Shown here in pieces: positions 26,886 to 36,205 of a stretch of 64,000 nt of DNA. Source of the DNA: Helicobacter heilmannii (GTDB taxonomy: Bacteria > Campylobacterota > Campylobacteria > Campylobacterales > Helicobacteraceae); NCBI RefSeq assembly GCF_001283065.1, contig NZ_CDMK01000002.1:280050-344049 (forward strand), read 5' to 3'. The notes below the pieces were generated by a model. The model ran no database searches. It was given only the letters and a program-made list of their open reading frames with translations, and was not told the origin of the DNA. The position numbers and the translations under genes were made by a program. Each line of letters starts with the position of its first letter. Positions within the stretch are counted from its first letter, which is position 1.

Positions 26886-27706
26886 AGGTGGTCTTAACGG
26901 GGGCGAGTAGTGGGATCGGGCTGGCGTGCGCTAAGGCACTGCTACAAAAAGGTTATAAAGTCTATGCCCTCTCGCGCCACGCCACTAAGATAGAGAGCCT
27001 AGAACACCCCCATTGTGTGCGCCTTGATTGTGATTTGCAAGATGAAGGGCAGATCATCAAAACCACAGATGCGATTTTGACGCAAGAAAAAGAGCTATTT
27101 GCGCTCATCAACAACGCCGGTTATGGAATGTTCGGTGCGCTAGAAGAGCAGCCCATCAACCAAGCGCGGGCATTGTTTGAAACAAATTTATTCAGCGTGG
27201 GGGTGCTGTGTTCTAGGTTATTGCCCCCGCTTCGGGCAAACACAAGGCTTCGGGCAAGCACAAGGCTTGCTCCAAAAATCATCAATGTCGCCTCGAGTGC
27301 GGGGCGCTCCACCACTCTGTTTTTAGGCTGGTACCACGCGAGCAAATACGCCCTTGAAGCTTACAGCGATTGTTTGCGCGCCGAGTTGTTGCCCCTAGGG
27401 GTACAGGTGGCGTTGATTGAACCGGGGGCGATCAAAACCAAGTGGGATGCGGGGCTTACAAACGCCCTAAGACCAAAGAGCCCCTACGCCCTAGAGCTAG
27501 AAAAAACCCATGCCTATTTTAAAAAAGCCTATGAAAACGCCAGCCCGGCTAGTCTTGTGGCTAACACGATTATCAAGGCATTAGAGAGCAAGCAACCTAA
27601 AACCCGGTATCTAGTCGGTAAAAAGGCGCATTTATTGGTGTGGAGCAAGGCTTTGCTACCGGATAAAATCTATGATTGGATTTTGCGTAAAGAAATTTTA
27701 AAGTAG
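26879..27706 (+). CDS. short-chain dehydrogenase/reductase
   Basis: 275 residues from GTG 26879, which overlaps the galE stop; earlier in-frame codons would lie deep in galE. The NAD(P) site TGASSGIG is at the N-terminus, NNAGYG follows, and the catalytic set is Ser in NVASSAG with YHASKYALE. Substrate unknown. A two-copy 18-base direct repeat (27231-27266) duplicates six residues (RANTRL/RASTRL) on a surface-like loop. The gene ends one base before the tRNA-Leu gene on the other strand. Confidence 0.85.
   Translation: MLEVVLTGASSGIGLACAKALLQKGYKVYALSRHATKIESLEHPHCVRLDCDLQDEGQIIKTTDAILTQEKELFALINNAGYGMFGALEEQPINQARALFETNLFSVGVLCSRLLPPLRANTRLRASTRLAPKIINVASSAGRSTTLFLGWYHASKYALEAYSDCLRAELLPLGVQVALIEPGAIKTKWDAGLTNALRPKSPYALELEKTHAYFKKAYENASPASLVANTIIKALESKQPKTRYLVGKKAHLLVWSKALLPDKIYDWILRKEILK
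27231..27266. repeat. 18-base tandem duplication in the SDR gene
   Basis: TTCGGGCAAACACAAGGC (27231-27248) is followed by TTCGGGCAAGCACAAGGC (27249-27266), one mismatch. It is in frame and adds six residues. Confidence 0.85.
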
Positions 27707-27791
27707 TGGTGCGGAAGAGAGGACTTGAACCTCCACGCCTTGCGGCGCCAGATCCTAAGTCTGGTGCGTCTGCCAATTTCGCCACTTCCGC
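27707..27791 (-). tRNA. tRNA-Leu (anticodon TAG)
   Basis: 85-base class II tRNA read on the minus strand. The acceptor GCGGAAG pairs with CTTCCGC, CCA is encoded, and the anticodon loop CTTAGGA gives TAG. The variable arm is long, as expected for Leu. A -10-like TACTAT lies 13 bases upstream (27804-27809). Confidence 0.95.
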
Positions 27792-27872
27792 ATAAAACTA
27801 GGGATAGTAACCTTTAGAAGTTTAAAATATACTTAAATTTAGCCAAATTCCATTTTATAAGCTAGTTTAGAC

Positions 27873-27878
27873 TATACT
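27873..27878 (+). promoter_or_regulatory. -10 box (TATACT) for nrdB
   Basis: TATACT precedes AAGGAG (27893-27898) and the ATG at 27904. Confidence 0.45.
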
Positions 27879-27903
27879 AAGCCCCTTTTTTGAAGGAGTG
27901 AAA

Positions 27904-28932
27904 ATGAAAACATTGGGCCGTAAAAAAATCTACAACCCAGAATCGAAAGAACACGCCGGGGAGCGCCAAATCTTTGGAGGCAACCCCACAAGCATGTTTG
28001 ATTTAAACCAAATCAAATACCCGTGGGCGAGCAAACTATGGAAAACGATGCTCACCAATACATGGTTTCCTGAAGAGGTGGGCATGCACGGGGACAAGAA
28101 CCACTATTTGAAGTTAAGCCCACAAGAAAAGGTCGGCTACGATCGCGCCCTAGCCCAACTCATTTTCATGGATAGTTTGCAAACAAACAACCTCATCGAC
28201 AACATCAACCCCTTCATCACCAGCCCCGAGATCAATTTATGTTTGGTGCGCCAAGCCTTTGAAGAGGCACTACACAGCCACAGCTACGCCGTGATGGTGG
28301 AGAGCATTAGCGCAAACAGCGATGAGATTTACGAAATGTGGCGCACCGACTCCGCCCTTAAAGACAAGAACGATTGCATCGCCCAAATTTATATGGACTT
28401 GTCTCAAGAGCCCACCGAGCGCAACTTATTGAAGGCGTTGTTTGCCAATCAAATCCTAGAGGGCATTTACTTTTACAGCGGGTTTAGCTTTTTTTACGCT
28501 CTAGCGCGCAGTGGGCGCATGCTAGGCACGGCACAAATGATCCGCTTCATCCAAAGGGATGAAGTAACGCATTTAAACCTTTTTCAAAACATGATCAACT
28601 CTTTGCGTAAAGAGAGAGCAGATCTTTTCACCCCCGATTTGCTCGAAGAGGTGTTAGAAATGTTTAAGCAAGCGGTGGATTTGGAGAGCGCATGGGGGGC
28701 GTACATCACACAGGAGCAAATTTTAGATTTGAGCCCTAAAATTCTACGCGCCTACACGGAATATTTAGCCGACACCCGCTTAAGCGTGGTGGGGCTGTCT
28801 AAGCTTTACCACACCAAAAACCCCATCCGTTGGGTCGAGCAATTTGCCAACTTCAACAGCCACCGCTCTAACTTCTTTGAAGCAAGGGTCAGCAATTACT
28901 CTAAGGGCAGCATCAGCTTTGAGGGGTTTTAG
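27904..28932 (+). CDS. nrdB: ribonucleoside-diphosphate reductase beta subunit
   Basis: 342-residue class Ia small subunit that houses the diiron-tyrosyl radical used by NrdA to make deoxyribonucleotides. Iron-ligand and radical regions are seen in [29 protein letters not shown] and [12 protein letters not shown] 27904 is preferred over GTG 27898, since the GTG overlaps the AAGGAG site. It leads the nrdB-pcm-lptF/G-truA series, a block also present in H. pylori. Confidence 0.95.
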   Translation: MKTLGRKKIYNPESKEHAGERQIFGGNPTSMFDLNQIKYPWASKLWKTMLTNTWFPEEVGMHGDKNHYLKLSPQEKVGYDRALAQLIFMDSLQTNNLIDNINPFITSPEINLCLVRQAFEEALHSHSYAVMVESISANSDEIYEMWRTDSALKDKNDCIAQIYMDLSQEPTERNLLKALFANQILEGIYFYSGFSFFYALARSGRMLGTAQMIRFIQRDEVTHLNLFQNMINSLRKERADLFTPDLLEEVLEMFKQAVDLESAWGAYITQEQILDLSPKILRAYTEYLADTRLSVVGLSKLYHTKNPIRWVEQFANFNSHRSNFFEARVSNYSKGSISFEGF

Positions 28933-29562
28933 TTGTTTAGCCTTAAAAACGCACGCATGTGCGCTGAGATCGCCCGCCACTTTCCCCTAGAAAAGCCCAT
29001 TGAAGAGGCCATTTGCGCCATCAATAGAGAGGCGTTTGTGTCCCCCAAGCACCTAGCCTACAGCCTAAACGCCCTGCCCCTAGATGGCGAGCAATTCATT
29101 AGCTCCCCGCTCACAGTGGCAAAAATGACACAGTATTTACGGCTAAAAGGAGTTGATAGTGTGCTCGAGCTGGGTTGTGGGAGCGGGTATCAGGCGATGG
29201 TGCTTTCTAAAATAGTGCGTCGCGTCTTTAGCATTGAGCGTATTGAAAAGCTGTTGGTGCAGGCCAAAGAGCGCTTTAGGCGTTTAAAGGTAACGAATAT
29301 CCACACAAAATTAGCAGACGGGCAAGAGGGGTGGCGTGAGTTTGCCCCCTTTGAGCGCATTTTATTCTCGGCTTGCGCCACGCACATCCCAAGTGCCCTT
29401 GTGGACCAACTAAGCGAGGGGGGGATATTGCTCGCTCCCATACTAGAAAATGACACACAAACCATCACCCGTTTTAGTAAACAAAACGGACGCTTGCACG
29501 CCGAGCGGTTAGAGAAGTGTCAGTTTGTGCCGGTGCTAAGTGGCGTAGAGCGGGGGGTTTAG
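28933..29562 (+). CDS. pcm: protein-L-isoaspartate O-methyltransferase
   Basis: 209 residues. It methylates isoaspartyl residues so that damaged proteins can be repaired. The SAM motif [17 protein letters not shown], the N-terminal [10 protein letters not shown] and ADGQEGW are typical. TTG start follows the nrdB stop directly. Confidence 0.92.
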   Translation: MFSLKNARMCAEIARHFPLEKPIEEAICAINREAFVSPKHLAYSLNALPLDGEQFISSPLTVAKMTQYLRLKGVDSVLELGCGSGYQAMVLSKIVRRVFSIERIEKLLVQAKERFRRLKVTNIHTKLADGQEGWREFAPFERILFSACATHIPSALVDQLSEGGILLAPILENDTQTITRFSKQNGRLHAERLEKCQFVPVLSGVERGV

Positions 29563-29571
29563 GGAACAAGC

Positions 29572-30618
29572 GTGGATTTGGCTAAAGCGTGTATGTTCAA
29601 CGCCATTTCGCAAATCTTTTTCTCGTTTTTTTTAGTGCTCTTTTTCATCGCGTCCATGATCATGCTCATTGGCATCGCCAGCGTTACCTTAGTGGTGAAG
29701 CTCAGCTTCTTAGACTTGGTGCAACTTTACACCTACTCCTTGCCCGGCACGATTTTTTTCATCATCCCCATCACCTTTTTTGCTGCTTGCGCCATTGGCT
29801 TAGCGCGGCTCTCCTATGACCACGAGCTCTTGGTGTTCTTTTCTCTAGGGATTGCGCCTAAAAAGATCGTGCAGGCCTTTTTGCCCCTTTGCGCTTTTGC
29901 CAGCTGTGTACTCTTAGTCTTTTCTCTCATTCTCATCCCCGCTTCCAAGAGTGCGTACTACTCGTTCATCAATGATAAGAAAGACCACATTGATGTCAAC
30001 ATCCAAGCGGGAGAGTTTGGACAGAAATTGGGTGATTGGCTGGTGTATGTGGGCAAGAAAGAGGGAGGAATGTTTAGCGATTTGGTGCTCTTCTCGCATA
30101 AGGGGCTAGCCCTTGAGAGTTTTATGATCGCTCAAAAGGGGGAGGTGAAAAACACCGATGGAGTCTTTGGCTTGCAATTAGAGCATGGCAATGCCTATTT
30201 TGCCAACAAGGATCAATTACGCAAAGTCGCCTTCAAGCAGTTGAATCTACGCAACAAGCTCAGCATTTCGGCTAGAAATGGGGCAGCGTATTTACACGGC
30301 CACGACTACATCGGTTATTGGAGTAAGGCCTTTGGAGCACACCCGAACAAGAACCAACAACGCCGCTTCACCCAAGCTATTTTAGTCGCTCTGTTCCCCC
30401 TAGCCAGTCTCTTTTTAATCCCCGTCTTTGGCATTTCTAACCCCCGCTTTTCTAAGAATTTGTCCTATGTTTATGTGTTTTTGGCAGTGGGGCTTTATTT
30501 CTTAGGCATGCATATCATCAGCCAAGATGCACCCATCATCGGCACCATCACTTTGCCGATTGTGTGGTTTTTGGGGGCATATGCGCTTTATCGCCGCATC
30601 ATTGTGCGCTTTTACTGA
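29572..30618 (+). CDS. LptF/LptG-type permease (YjgP/YjgQ family)
   Basis: 348 residues with six transmembrane helices: three near the N-terminus (about 15-120), a periplasmic beta-jellyroll-like domain (about 125-260) and three at the C-terminus (about 265-345). Such permeases form the inner-membrane part of the LPS transport machine that hands LPS to LptA and LptD. GTG start at 29572. Whether it is the LptF or LptG member cannot be told; lptD is located about 3 kb downstream. Confidence 0.85.
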   Translation: MDLAKACMFNAISQIFFSFFLVLFFIASMIMLIGIASVTLVVKLSFLDLVQLYTYSLPGTIFFIIPITFFAACAIGLARLSYDHELLVFFSLGIAPKKIVQAFLPLCAFASCVLLVFSLILIPASKSAYYSFINDKKDHIDVNIQAGEFGQKLGDWLVYVGKKEGGMFSDLVLFSHKGLALESFMIAQKGEVKNTDGVFGLQLEHGNAYFANKDQLRKVAFKQLNLRNKLSISARNGAAYLHGHDYIGYWSKAFGAHPNKNQQRRFTQAILVALFPLASLFLIPVFGISNPRFSKNLSYVYVFLAVGLYFLGMHIISQDAPIIGTITLPIVWFLGAYALYRRIIVRFY

Positions 30619-31380
30619 ATGCGCCGCTTTAAACTCACCCTTGCCTACGATGGTAGTGCGTTTATGGGCTTTGCCAAGCAAGAAGGCCACAACACCATTG
30701 AAGGTGCGCTAGAAAGTGCCCTAAAGAGGCTCAACATTTCTAGCCTCATTACAGCAGCAGGGCGCACGGATAAGGGAGTGCATGCTATTTGCCAAGTGGT
30801 GGCGTTTGATGCCCCCGCCTTTTGGAGTGCGCCTAAACTCTTAGCCCACCTTGCGCCTAAACTTGCCCCCTATATTGTTTGCAAAAGTTTGGAGCTAGTG
30901 GATCTAGATTTTCACCCCCGCTTTTGCGCCTACAAGAGGCGTTACCGCTACCTTTTCACCCAAAGCCCTTTAAGCCCCTTTTTCACCCGTTATATGGCGG
31001 CACACCCCCACGGTGCATTAGAAAAAATACAAGAAGCCTTGAATTGCTTTGTGGGCACACATGACTTTAAATATTTCTGTAAAACGGGCAGCAACCCCGC
31101 CCACACAAGACGCACGATTTTTAAAGCCTTTTGCTACCCTTTTAAAGTGGGGCGTTTAGACTTGGTGGTGGTGGTTTTAGAGGCCAATGGGTTTTTACGA
31201 TCCCAAGTGCGCTTGATGCTTAAAGCGGTGCTAAAGTGCTCTTTGGGGCAGTTGAGCTTAGCGGATTTAAGGGCGCAGATCGCGCTTAAAACGCGGGTGT
31301 GTACGGACTTAGCCCCCTCTAGTGGCCTGTATTTGAGCCGTGTATTTTATCCACAGCCCTTAAGCAAAAATGGGATATAA
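30619..31380 (+). CDS. truA: tRNA pseudouridine(38-40) synthase
   Basis: 253 residues. The catalytic aspartate is in AAGRTDKGVHA, and the N-terminus FKLTLAYDGSAFMGFAKQ matches the family. It modifies the anticodon arm of many tRNAs. The ATG directly follows the LptF/G stop. The stop codon overlaps a TATAAT box (31376-31381). Confidence 0.94.
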   Translation: MRRFKLTLAYDGSAFMGFAKQEGHNTIEGALESALKRLNISSLITAAGRTDKGVHAICQVVAFDAPAFWSAPKLLAHLAPKLAPYIVCKSLELVDLDFHPRFCAYKRRYRYLFTQSPLSPFFTRYMAAHPHGALEKIQEALNCFVGTHDFKYFCKTGSNPAHTRRTIFKAFCYPFKVGRLDLVVVVLEANGFLRSQVRLMLKAVLKCSLGQLSLADLRAQIALKTRVCTDLAPSSGLYLSRVFYPQPLSKNGI

Positions 31381-31381
31381 T
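31376..31381 (+). promoter_or_regulatory. -10 box (TATAAT) overlapping the truA stop
   Basis: A perfect TATAAT ends truA and would start a transcript near 31388, leaving a leader of about 190 bases before purD. The leader has a short TAGCC/GGCTA stem (31391-31423) and a T6 run at 31435-31440. The remainder of 31441-31578 shows nothing recognisable. Confidence 0.45.
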
Positions 31382-31578
31382 GGAGCTTTTTAGCCTGAAC
31401 GATGCGTGTTTCATATACGGCTAGTTCGTTTATCTTTTTTATGAGGCTGTTGTAGTGGTTTTGGTGTGATGGGCATTTCTTGTATCTGCCCCCTAAAGAA
31501 ACTCTCTTGCCTCTTATAGCTTGGTTGAACTACAGCACACAAGTAACGGTCGTTTGGGTGATTGACATTAGGGATTCA

Positions 31579-32820
31579 ATGAAGAGAAAAGTTTTAATCA
31601 TTGGGGGCGGGGCACGCGAGTATGCCCTAGGGCGCAAGTTAAGAGAAGACCCTAGAGTGAGCGAGCTGTTCTTTAGCCCGGGCAATGGCGGGACGCAGAG
31701 CATTGGCGAAAATGTCTTGTTGCCAGACTTTGCTCAGATCGCCGCTTTTGCCAAAGAGAAGATGATTAATTTCGTGCTAGTGGGGACGGAAGGGCCGTTG
31801 GTGGGGGGTTTGGCGGATTTTTTGCAAGAAGCGGGCGTGGCGGTCTTTGGGCCAAGCAAGCAAGTGAGCAAATTAGAGGGTTCTAAGAGTTTTGCCAAAG
31901 AGTTTGCCACCACGCATCAAATCCCCACTGCCCCCTATGCCATCGCCACCAATCCACAAGAAGCCCTAGAGCTAGTCCCAAACTTCGGCTATCCCGTGGT
32001 GCTTAAAGCCGATGGTTTAGCGCAGGGCAAGGGCGTGGTGGTGGCGCATAGTGCAAATGAAGCCAAAATTGCCCTAGAAAGCTTGTTTAAAGCGCACTCT
32101 AAAGTCGTTTTAGAGAAGTTTTTAACCGGCTTTGAGCTCTCGATCTTTACCTTTGTGAGCGGGCTGGATTTTCTGCTCTTGCCCGCCTGTCACGATTATA
32201 AACAACTGCATCCAAATGGGCCCAATACGGGGGGCATGGGGGCGTTTGCACCTTCACCTCTATGCGATGATGCCCTGCAAGAAAAGATCATTACGCGCAT
32301 TTTAAAGCCCACCTTGCACGCCCTGCACGACAATAACACATCCTTTGTGGGGGTGCTGTATGTGGGGCTGATGGTTGTGGAGCAAAAAGGGGCTTTAGAG
32401 CCTTATTTGCTGGAGTTCAATGTGCGCTTTGGTGATCCTGAGTGCAGTGTGCTCTTGCCCTTGCTTAAAACCCCTCTCTTGGACTTGCTGGAAGCCACCT
32501 TGCAAGGCAATTTGGCGCAGGTGCAATTAGAGTTGCATCCACAGCACTCGTTGGGCGTGGTCTTGGCAAGCAAGGACTATCCCCACCAAATCTCACAAGG
32601 ACAGAGTATTTACATAGACCCTATGGATGAGAAAAACGCCCATTTGGATTTAGGTAGAATCACGCAAGAAAATGGGGTGTTCTTGGTGACTGGGGGGCGA
32701 GTGTGTGTGTGTGTGGGTTGGGGCAAGTCTTTAGCCGAGGCCAAGGAGCATGCCTACCGCTTAGTCAAAAAGGTGCAGTTTGAGGGCATGCAATTTCGTG
32801 AGGACATTGGGGTGCTTTGA
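31579..32820 (+). CDS. purD: phosphoribosylamine-glycine ligase
   Basis: 413 residues from ATG 31579 (MKRKVLIIGGGAREYALG); a frame extension to 31480 is not family-like. The ATP-grasp domain includes PVVLKADGLAQGKGVVVA, PNTGGMGAF and LEFNVRFGDPE. It performs the second step of purine synthesis. A (GT)7 stretch lies at 32701-32714. Confidence 0.95.
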   Translation: MKRKVLIIGGGAREYALGRKLREDPRVSELFFSPGNGGTQSIGENVLLPDFAQIAAFAKEKMINFVLVGTEGPLVGGLADFLQEAGVAVFGPSKQVSKLEGSKSFAKEFATTHQIPTAPYAIATNPQEALELVPNFGYPVVLKADGLAQGKGVVVAHSANEAKIALESLFKAHSKVVLEKFLTGFELSIFTFVSGLDFLLLPACHDYKQLHPNGPNTGGMGAFAPSPLCDDALQEKIITRILKPTLHALHDNNTSFVGVLYVGLMVVEQKGALEPYLLEFNVRFGDPECSVLLPLLKTPLLDLLEATLQGNLAQVQLELHPQHSLGVVLASKDYPHQISQGQSIYIDPMDEKNAHLDLGRITQENGVFLVTGGRVCVCVGWGKSLAEAKEHAYRLVKKVQFEGMQFREDIGVL

Positions 32821-33240
32821 TTGGAAGCAAAATTAGAAGAGAAAATTTATAAGGAAAGGCTGGTGATCGCCCCTTTTTGGTGGCGCGTGGGGGCGCATTT
32901 GGTGGATTTGCTCTTTATCTGCTTTTTGGCGTGGGATTTACACAATCATTTACCCTTACACGCAGCGTTTTTGCGCTTTTTATGCGCCCTTGTAGCCGTG
33001 CATGTGCTCTATGAGTTTTTATCCATGCTGGGTTTTTCTAGCAGTGTGGGTAAGCTGGTGTTCCATTTACGGGTTTTGGATTTTAAAAGCCTAGACAAGC
33101 CCCCGCTTCTTGCCCGCTTGAAGAGGTGCGCGCTTAAGGAGATTTTGCTCTTTTTCCCCTTGGGGTATTGTTTTAAAGATAAATTTGGGCGGACTTTCCA
33201 CGACAAACACGCCCAAACCTTTGTCATTGTGTTTAAATGA
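32821..33240 (+). CDS. RDD family membrane protein
   Basis: 139 residues with three hydrophobic segments and the RDD-like pattern FWWRVGAHLVDLLFICF, GKLVFHLRVLD, and a C-terminal FHDKHAQT. Function of the family is unclear; some members act in ion transport. TTG start directly follows the purD stop, and it precedes lptD as in H. pylori. Confidence 0.75.
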   Translation: MEAKLEEKIYKERLVIAPFWWRVGAHLVDLLFICFLAWDLHNHLPLHAAFLRFLCALVAVHVLYEFLSMLGFSSSVGKLVFHLRVLDFKSLDKPPLLARLKRCALKEILLFFPLGYCFKDKFGRTFHDKHAQTFVIVFK

Positions 33241-35508
33241 GTGGTGTGGCGCGGTACTTTTATCATTGCTCTCTTCTTGGGTGTGTTGTTTGGCAAGCAA
33301 CAGCAAGTCGCCGTGCAGAAGTTTGACAAGAAAAACCATAAAATCTTTGAGCTCTTAGCCGATCGCGTGGATGCAAAAAACAATGTTGTTACCGCCACGG
33401 GGCACGCGATTTTACTTAACTACGATGTCTATATCCTAGGCGATCAAGTGCGTTACGACACTAAGAAAAAAGAAGCCATTATCGATGGGCATGTCAAGGT
33501 GTATCGGGGCGAGGGGCTCTTGGTGCAAAGCGAGCACATGAAGGTGCGTATGGACGACAAATACGCCCTCATGTTCCCCTTTTATGTGCAAGACAGCGTT
33601 ACAGGCATTTGGATCAGCGCAGACATAGCCCACTCGCAGAAAAACCACTACTACATTAAGAACCTCACCACCTCCGGTTGCGACATTGAAAACCCCATTT
33701 GGCATGTCAATGCTTCCTCGGGCAAGTACAACGCCGACAAACAACATTTATCCCTTGTCAATTCTAAAATCTATCTAGGCAAGATCCCTATCTTTTACCT
33801 ACCCTATATCTTCACCTCCACAAGCACAAAGCGCTCCAGCGGGTTTCTCTACCCGGAGTTTGGGACTTCAAATTTAGCCGGCTTTATCTACCTGCAGCCC
33901 TTTTACATTGCGCCTAGGGACTCGTGGGACATCACACTCACCCCGCAGATCCGCTCAAAAAGGGGCTTGGGGCTGAACTTCCAAGCGCGTATGATCAATT
34001 CCCACCAAGACAAGTTTTTATTCAACGCGCGGTATTTTCGCAACTACGATGCTTACACCAAAAAATACAACTTGAGAAATCAAAATGTTTTCGGGTTTGA
34101 GGCCTTGAATGCCAGCCGCCAAACCTTACAAAAGTACTTTGGCTTGAAAAAGCCTCTAGACAACGCCTTTTATTTAGACTTCTTGTATATGAATGACCTA
34201 GACTATGTGCGCTTTGAGAAAGTCAATAAACGCATCACGGACGCGACCCACATGTCTAGGGGCAATTACTTCGTGCAGACGAATAACCATTTTTACGGCT
34301 TTTATCTTAAATACTTTTTAAACCTCAACAAAATCAACAACAACAACACCTTCCAATCCCTGCCAAATTTGCAATACCATAAATACCTAAACACTTTGGG
34401 GTGGAAGCACCTGCTCTACTCGCTAGATTACCAATTCCACAATGTGGTGCGCCAAGTGGGCTATGGCTACGCCCAAAACAGCATCAATGTCCCCCTAGGC
34501 TTGCAATTTTCTATGTTTAAAAGGTATTTATCCGTAGGGCTATGGAACACAGTGCAGCTTAGCAACCTTGCAATTTTAAACACCAAACAAAGCTATATCC
34601 CGCAGGTGAGCGGGCAGTCTAAAGAGTTTGGCAATTACTTTTCTAGCTCGTATGCGCTGTATTTAAACACCGACTTGGCTAGAGAGTACCACAAACTTCT
34701 ACACACCATCCAGCTTGAAGCCCTCTTTAGCGGGGCATACTACACCTTTGCCAATGGGCTGTTTGACTCGCAAGTGTATGATTTGAGCGCGCAGGCGCAA
34801 AACAACTTCACCTCGCCCACCTTAAGCAACTACGCCGTGGGGGGGCGTTTGTACGATGCGGTGTGGAATCCCTCCTTGCTCTTTGCCCAAAACCCCTCCT
34901 ATAGCCAGCTGTATTTGAACTTGACGCAATACCTTTATGGACTGGGCGGGCAGGAGCTGCTCTATTGGCGCATCAGTCAGGTCTTAAACTTTGCCGACCC
35001 GACCTCCATCGCGCGCTCGCCCATAGAGAGTAAAATCGGGTTTTCGCCCTTAAAGGGGCTTGACATCTACGGCACCGTGTTTTACTCTTGGTATTACAAT
35101 AGCCTAGAGGAAGTCTCCATCAACGCCAACTACCACCGCAAATTCTTAAGCGCAAACCTATCCTACTATCTCAAAAAGAACTTGGGTGTGGGTGGCATCA
35201 ATAAAATCTCCACGAACAACTCTAACTATTTAAAAGCGGGCATTAGCAACGACTTTCGCTGGTTTTCGCTCAACGCCTCCGTGGGCTATGACATCCAAAA
35301 CAATGTGATTTTAAATTGGCGCGTGGGGATTTTTAAAAAAATCCGCTGCTTTGGCATCGGACTGCAATTTGTGAGCCAGCGCCGCCCGGTGCTTACGAGC
35401 AACCCCGCCGACCCGCTCACCATCTACCAAAACAACTATGTTAAATTGACCCTAGACTTCTCGCCTATCACCAAAACCAACATCACCTACCGATCCTTAA
35501 GGCGTTAA
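33241..35508 (+). CDS. lptD: LPS-assembly outer-membrane protein LptD
   Basis: 755 residues. A signal peptide (about 1-18) leads to an OstA domain (about 35-160), then a long beta-barrel with alternating aromatic residues. It inserts LPS into the outer leaflet of the outer membrane. Two Cys at CDIENPIW and one at RCFGIGLQF could allow a disulfide. GTG start abuts the RDD gene. Confidence 0.92.
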   Translation: MVWRGTFIIALFLGVLFGKQQQVAVQKFDKKNHKIFELLADRVDAKNNVVTATGHAILLNYDVYILGDQVRYDTKKKEAIIDGHVKVYRGEGLLVQSEHMKVRMDDKYALMFPFYVQDSVTGIWISADIAHSQKNHYYIKNLTTSGCDIENPIWHVNASSGKYNADKQHLSLVNSKIYLGKIPIFYLPYIFTSTSTKRSSGFLYPEFGTSNLAGFIYLQPFYIAPRDSWDITLTPQIRSKRGLGLNFQARMINSHQDKFLFNARYFRNYDAYTKKYNLRNQNVFGFEALNASRQTLQKYFGLKKPLDNAFYLDFLYMNDLDYVRFEKVNKRITDATHMSRGNYFVQTNNHFYGFYLKYFLNLNKINNNNTFQSLPNLQYHKYLNTLGWKHLLYSLDYQFHNVVRQVGYGYAQNSINVPLGLQFSMFKRYLSVGLWNTVQLSNLAILNTKQSYIPQVSGQSKEFGNYFSSSYALYLNTDLAREYHKLLHTIQLEALFSGAYYTFANGLFDSQVYDLSAQAQNNFTSPTLSNYAVGGRLYDAVWNPSLLFAQNPSYSQLYLNLTQYLYGLGGQELLYWRISQVLNFADPTSIARSPIESKIGFSPLKGLDIYGTVFYSWYYNSLEEVSINANYHRKFLSANLSYYLKKNLGVGGINKISTNNSNYLKAGISNDFRWFSLNASVGYDIQNNVILNWRVGIFKKIRCFGIGLQFVSQRRPVLTSNPADPLTIYQNNYVKLTLDFSPITKTNITYRSLRR

Positions 35509-35509
35509 A

Positions 35510-36205
35510 ATGAGCGATTTAGTGGATAATTTCATGTTTGCTAGCCCTGAAGATGCATTGCAGCTTCTTGTGAACGAAATCCTTATCCGGCATTTAGACA
35601 CGAAGAATGCCTTAATGCTCGTAACCAGCCTAAAGGGACTGAAATTTGCCCATGTCTTGGCTCGAAAACTGAATGTCCCCCTAGATTTTCTCTTCACCGC
35701 CCCCATTTACGCGCCTTTAAACCGCGAGTGTGAAATTGCCCTTGTGAGCGAGAGCATGGACATCCTTATGAATGAAAACCTCATCAATTCCTTTGAAATC
35801 ACCCTAGATTATGTCTATGGGGAGGCTAAAAGGGTGTATGAAGAGGAGATTTTGTCTAAGATTTATAAATACCGCAAGGGCAATACCATTAAATCTTTGG
35901 AAAATAAAAATGTCTTCATTGTGGATTACGGCATTGAAACGGGTATTACGGCGAATTTAGCCATCCAAACCTGCATGGCCAAGTCGTCTAAAAACATCTA
36001 TGTACTCACCCCCATTTTGCCAAAGAGCGTGGCGGACGCTTTGGCTCTTTTATGCGATGGGGTGGTGAGCGTGTATCGCCCGGAGTATTTTGTCAGCATA
36101 GACCACTATTATAAAACTCCCATGCAAATTGACCCCGCCGAGATTGAAGGCATTTTAAAGAAAATCGAAGAAGCCCAAGTGAAAGGAAATGATGCAAAAA
36201 ATTAA
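35510..36205 (+). CDS. phosphoribosyltransferase-like protein
   Basis: 231 residues. The fold resembles type I PRTases: LMLVTSLKGLKFAHVLARKL at the front, and NVFIVDYGIETGITANLAIQ where the PRPP loop normally reads DDGxxTG. The Asp-Asp is replaced by DYGIETG, so binding may differ. No substrate can be named. ATG 35510 is two bases after the lptD stop, and its end overlaps pnp by 17 bases. Confidence 0.7.
   Translation: MSDLVDNFMFASPEDALQLLVNEILIRHLDTKNALMLVTSLKGLKFAHVLARKLNVPLDFLFTAPIYAPLNRECEIALVSESMDILMNENLINSFEITLDYVYGEAKRVYEEEILSKIYKYRKGNTIKSLENKNVFIVDYGIETGITANLAIQTCMAKSSKNIYVLTPILPKSVADALALLCDGVVSVYRPEYFVSIDHYYKTPMQIDPAEIEGILKKIEEAQVKGNDAKN

Noticed and set aside
32701-32715. (GT)7 run in purD as a phase-variation tract
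   Set aside because: It is near the 3' end of an essential-type enzyme gene and short; it encodes ordinary Val/Cys residues.
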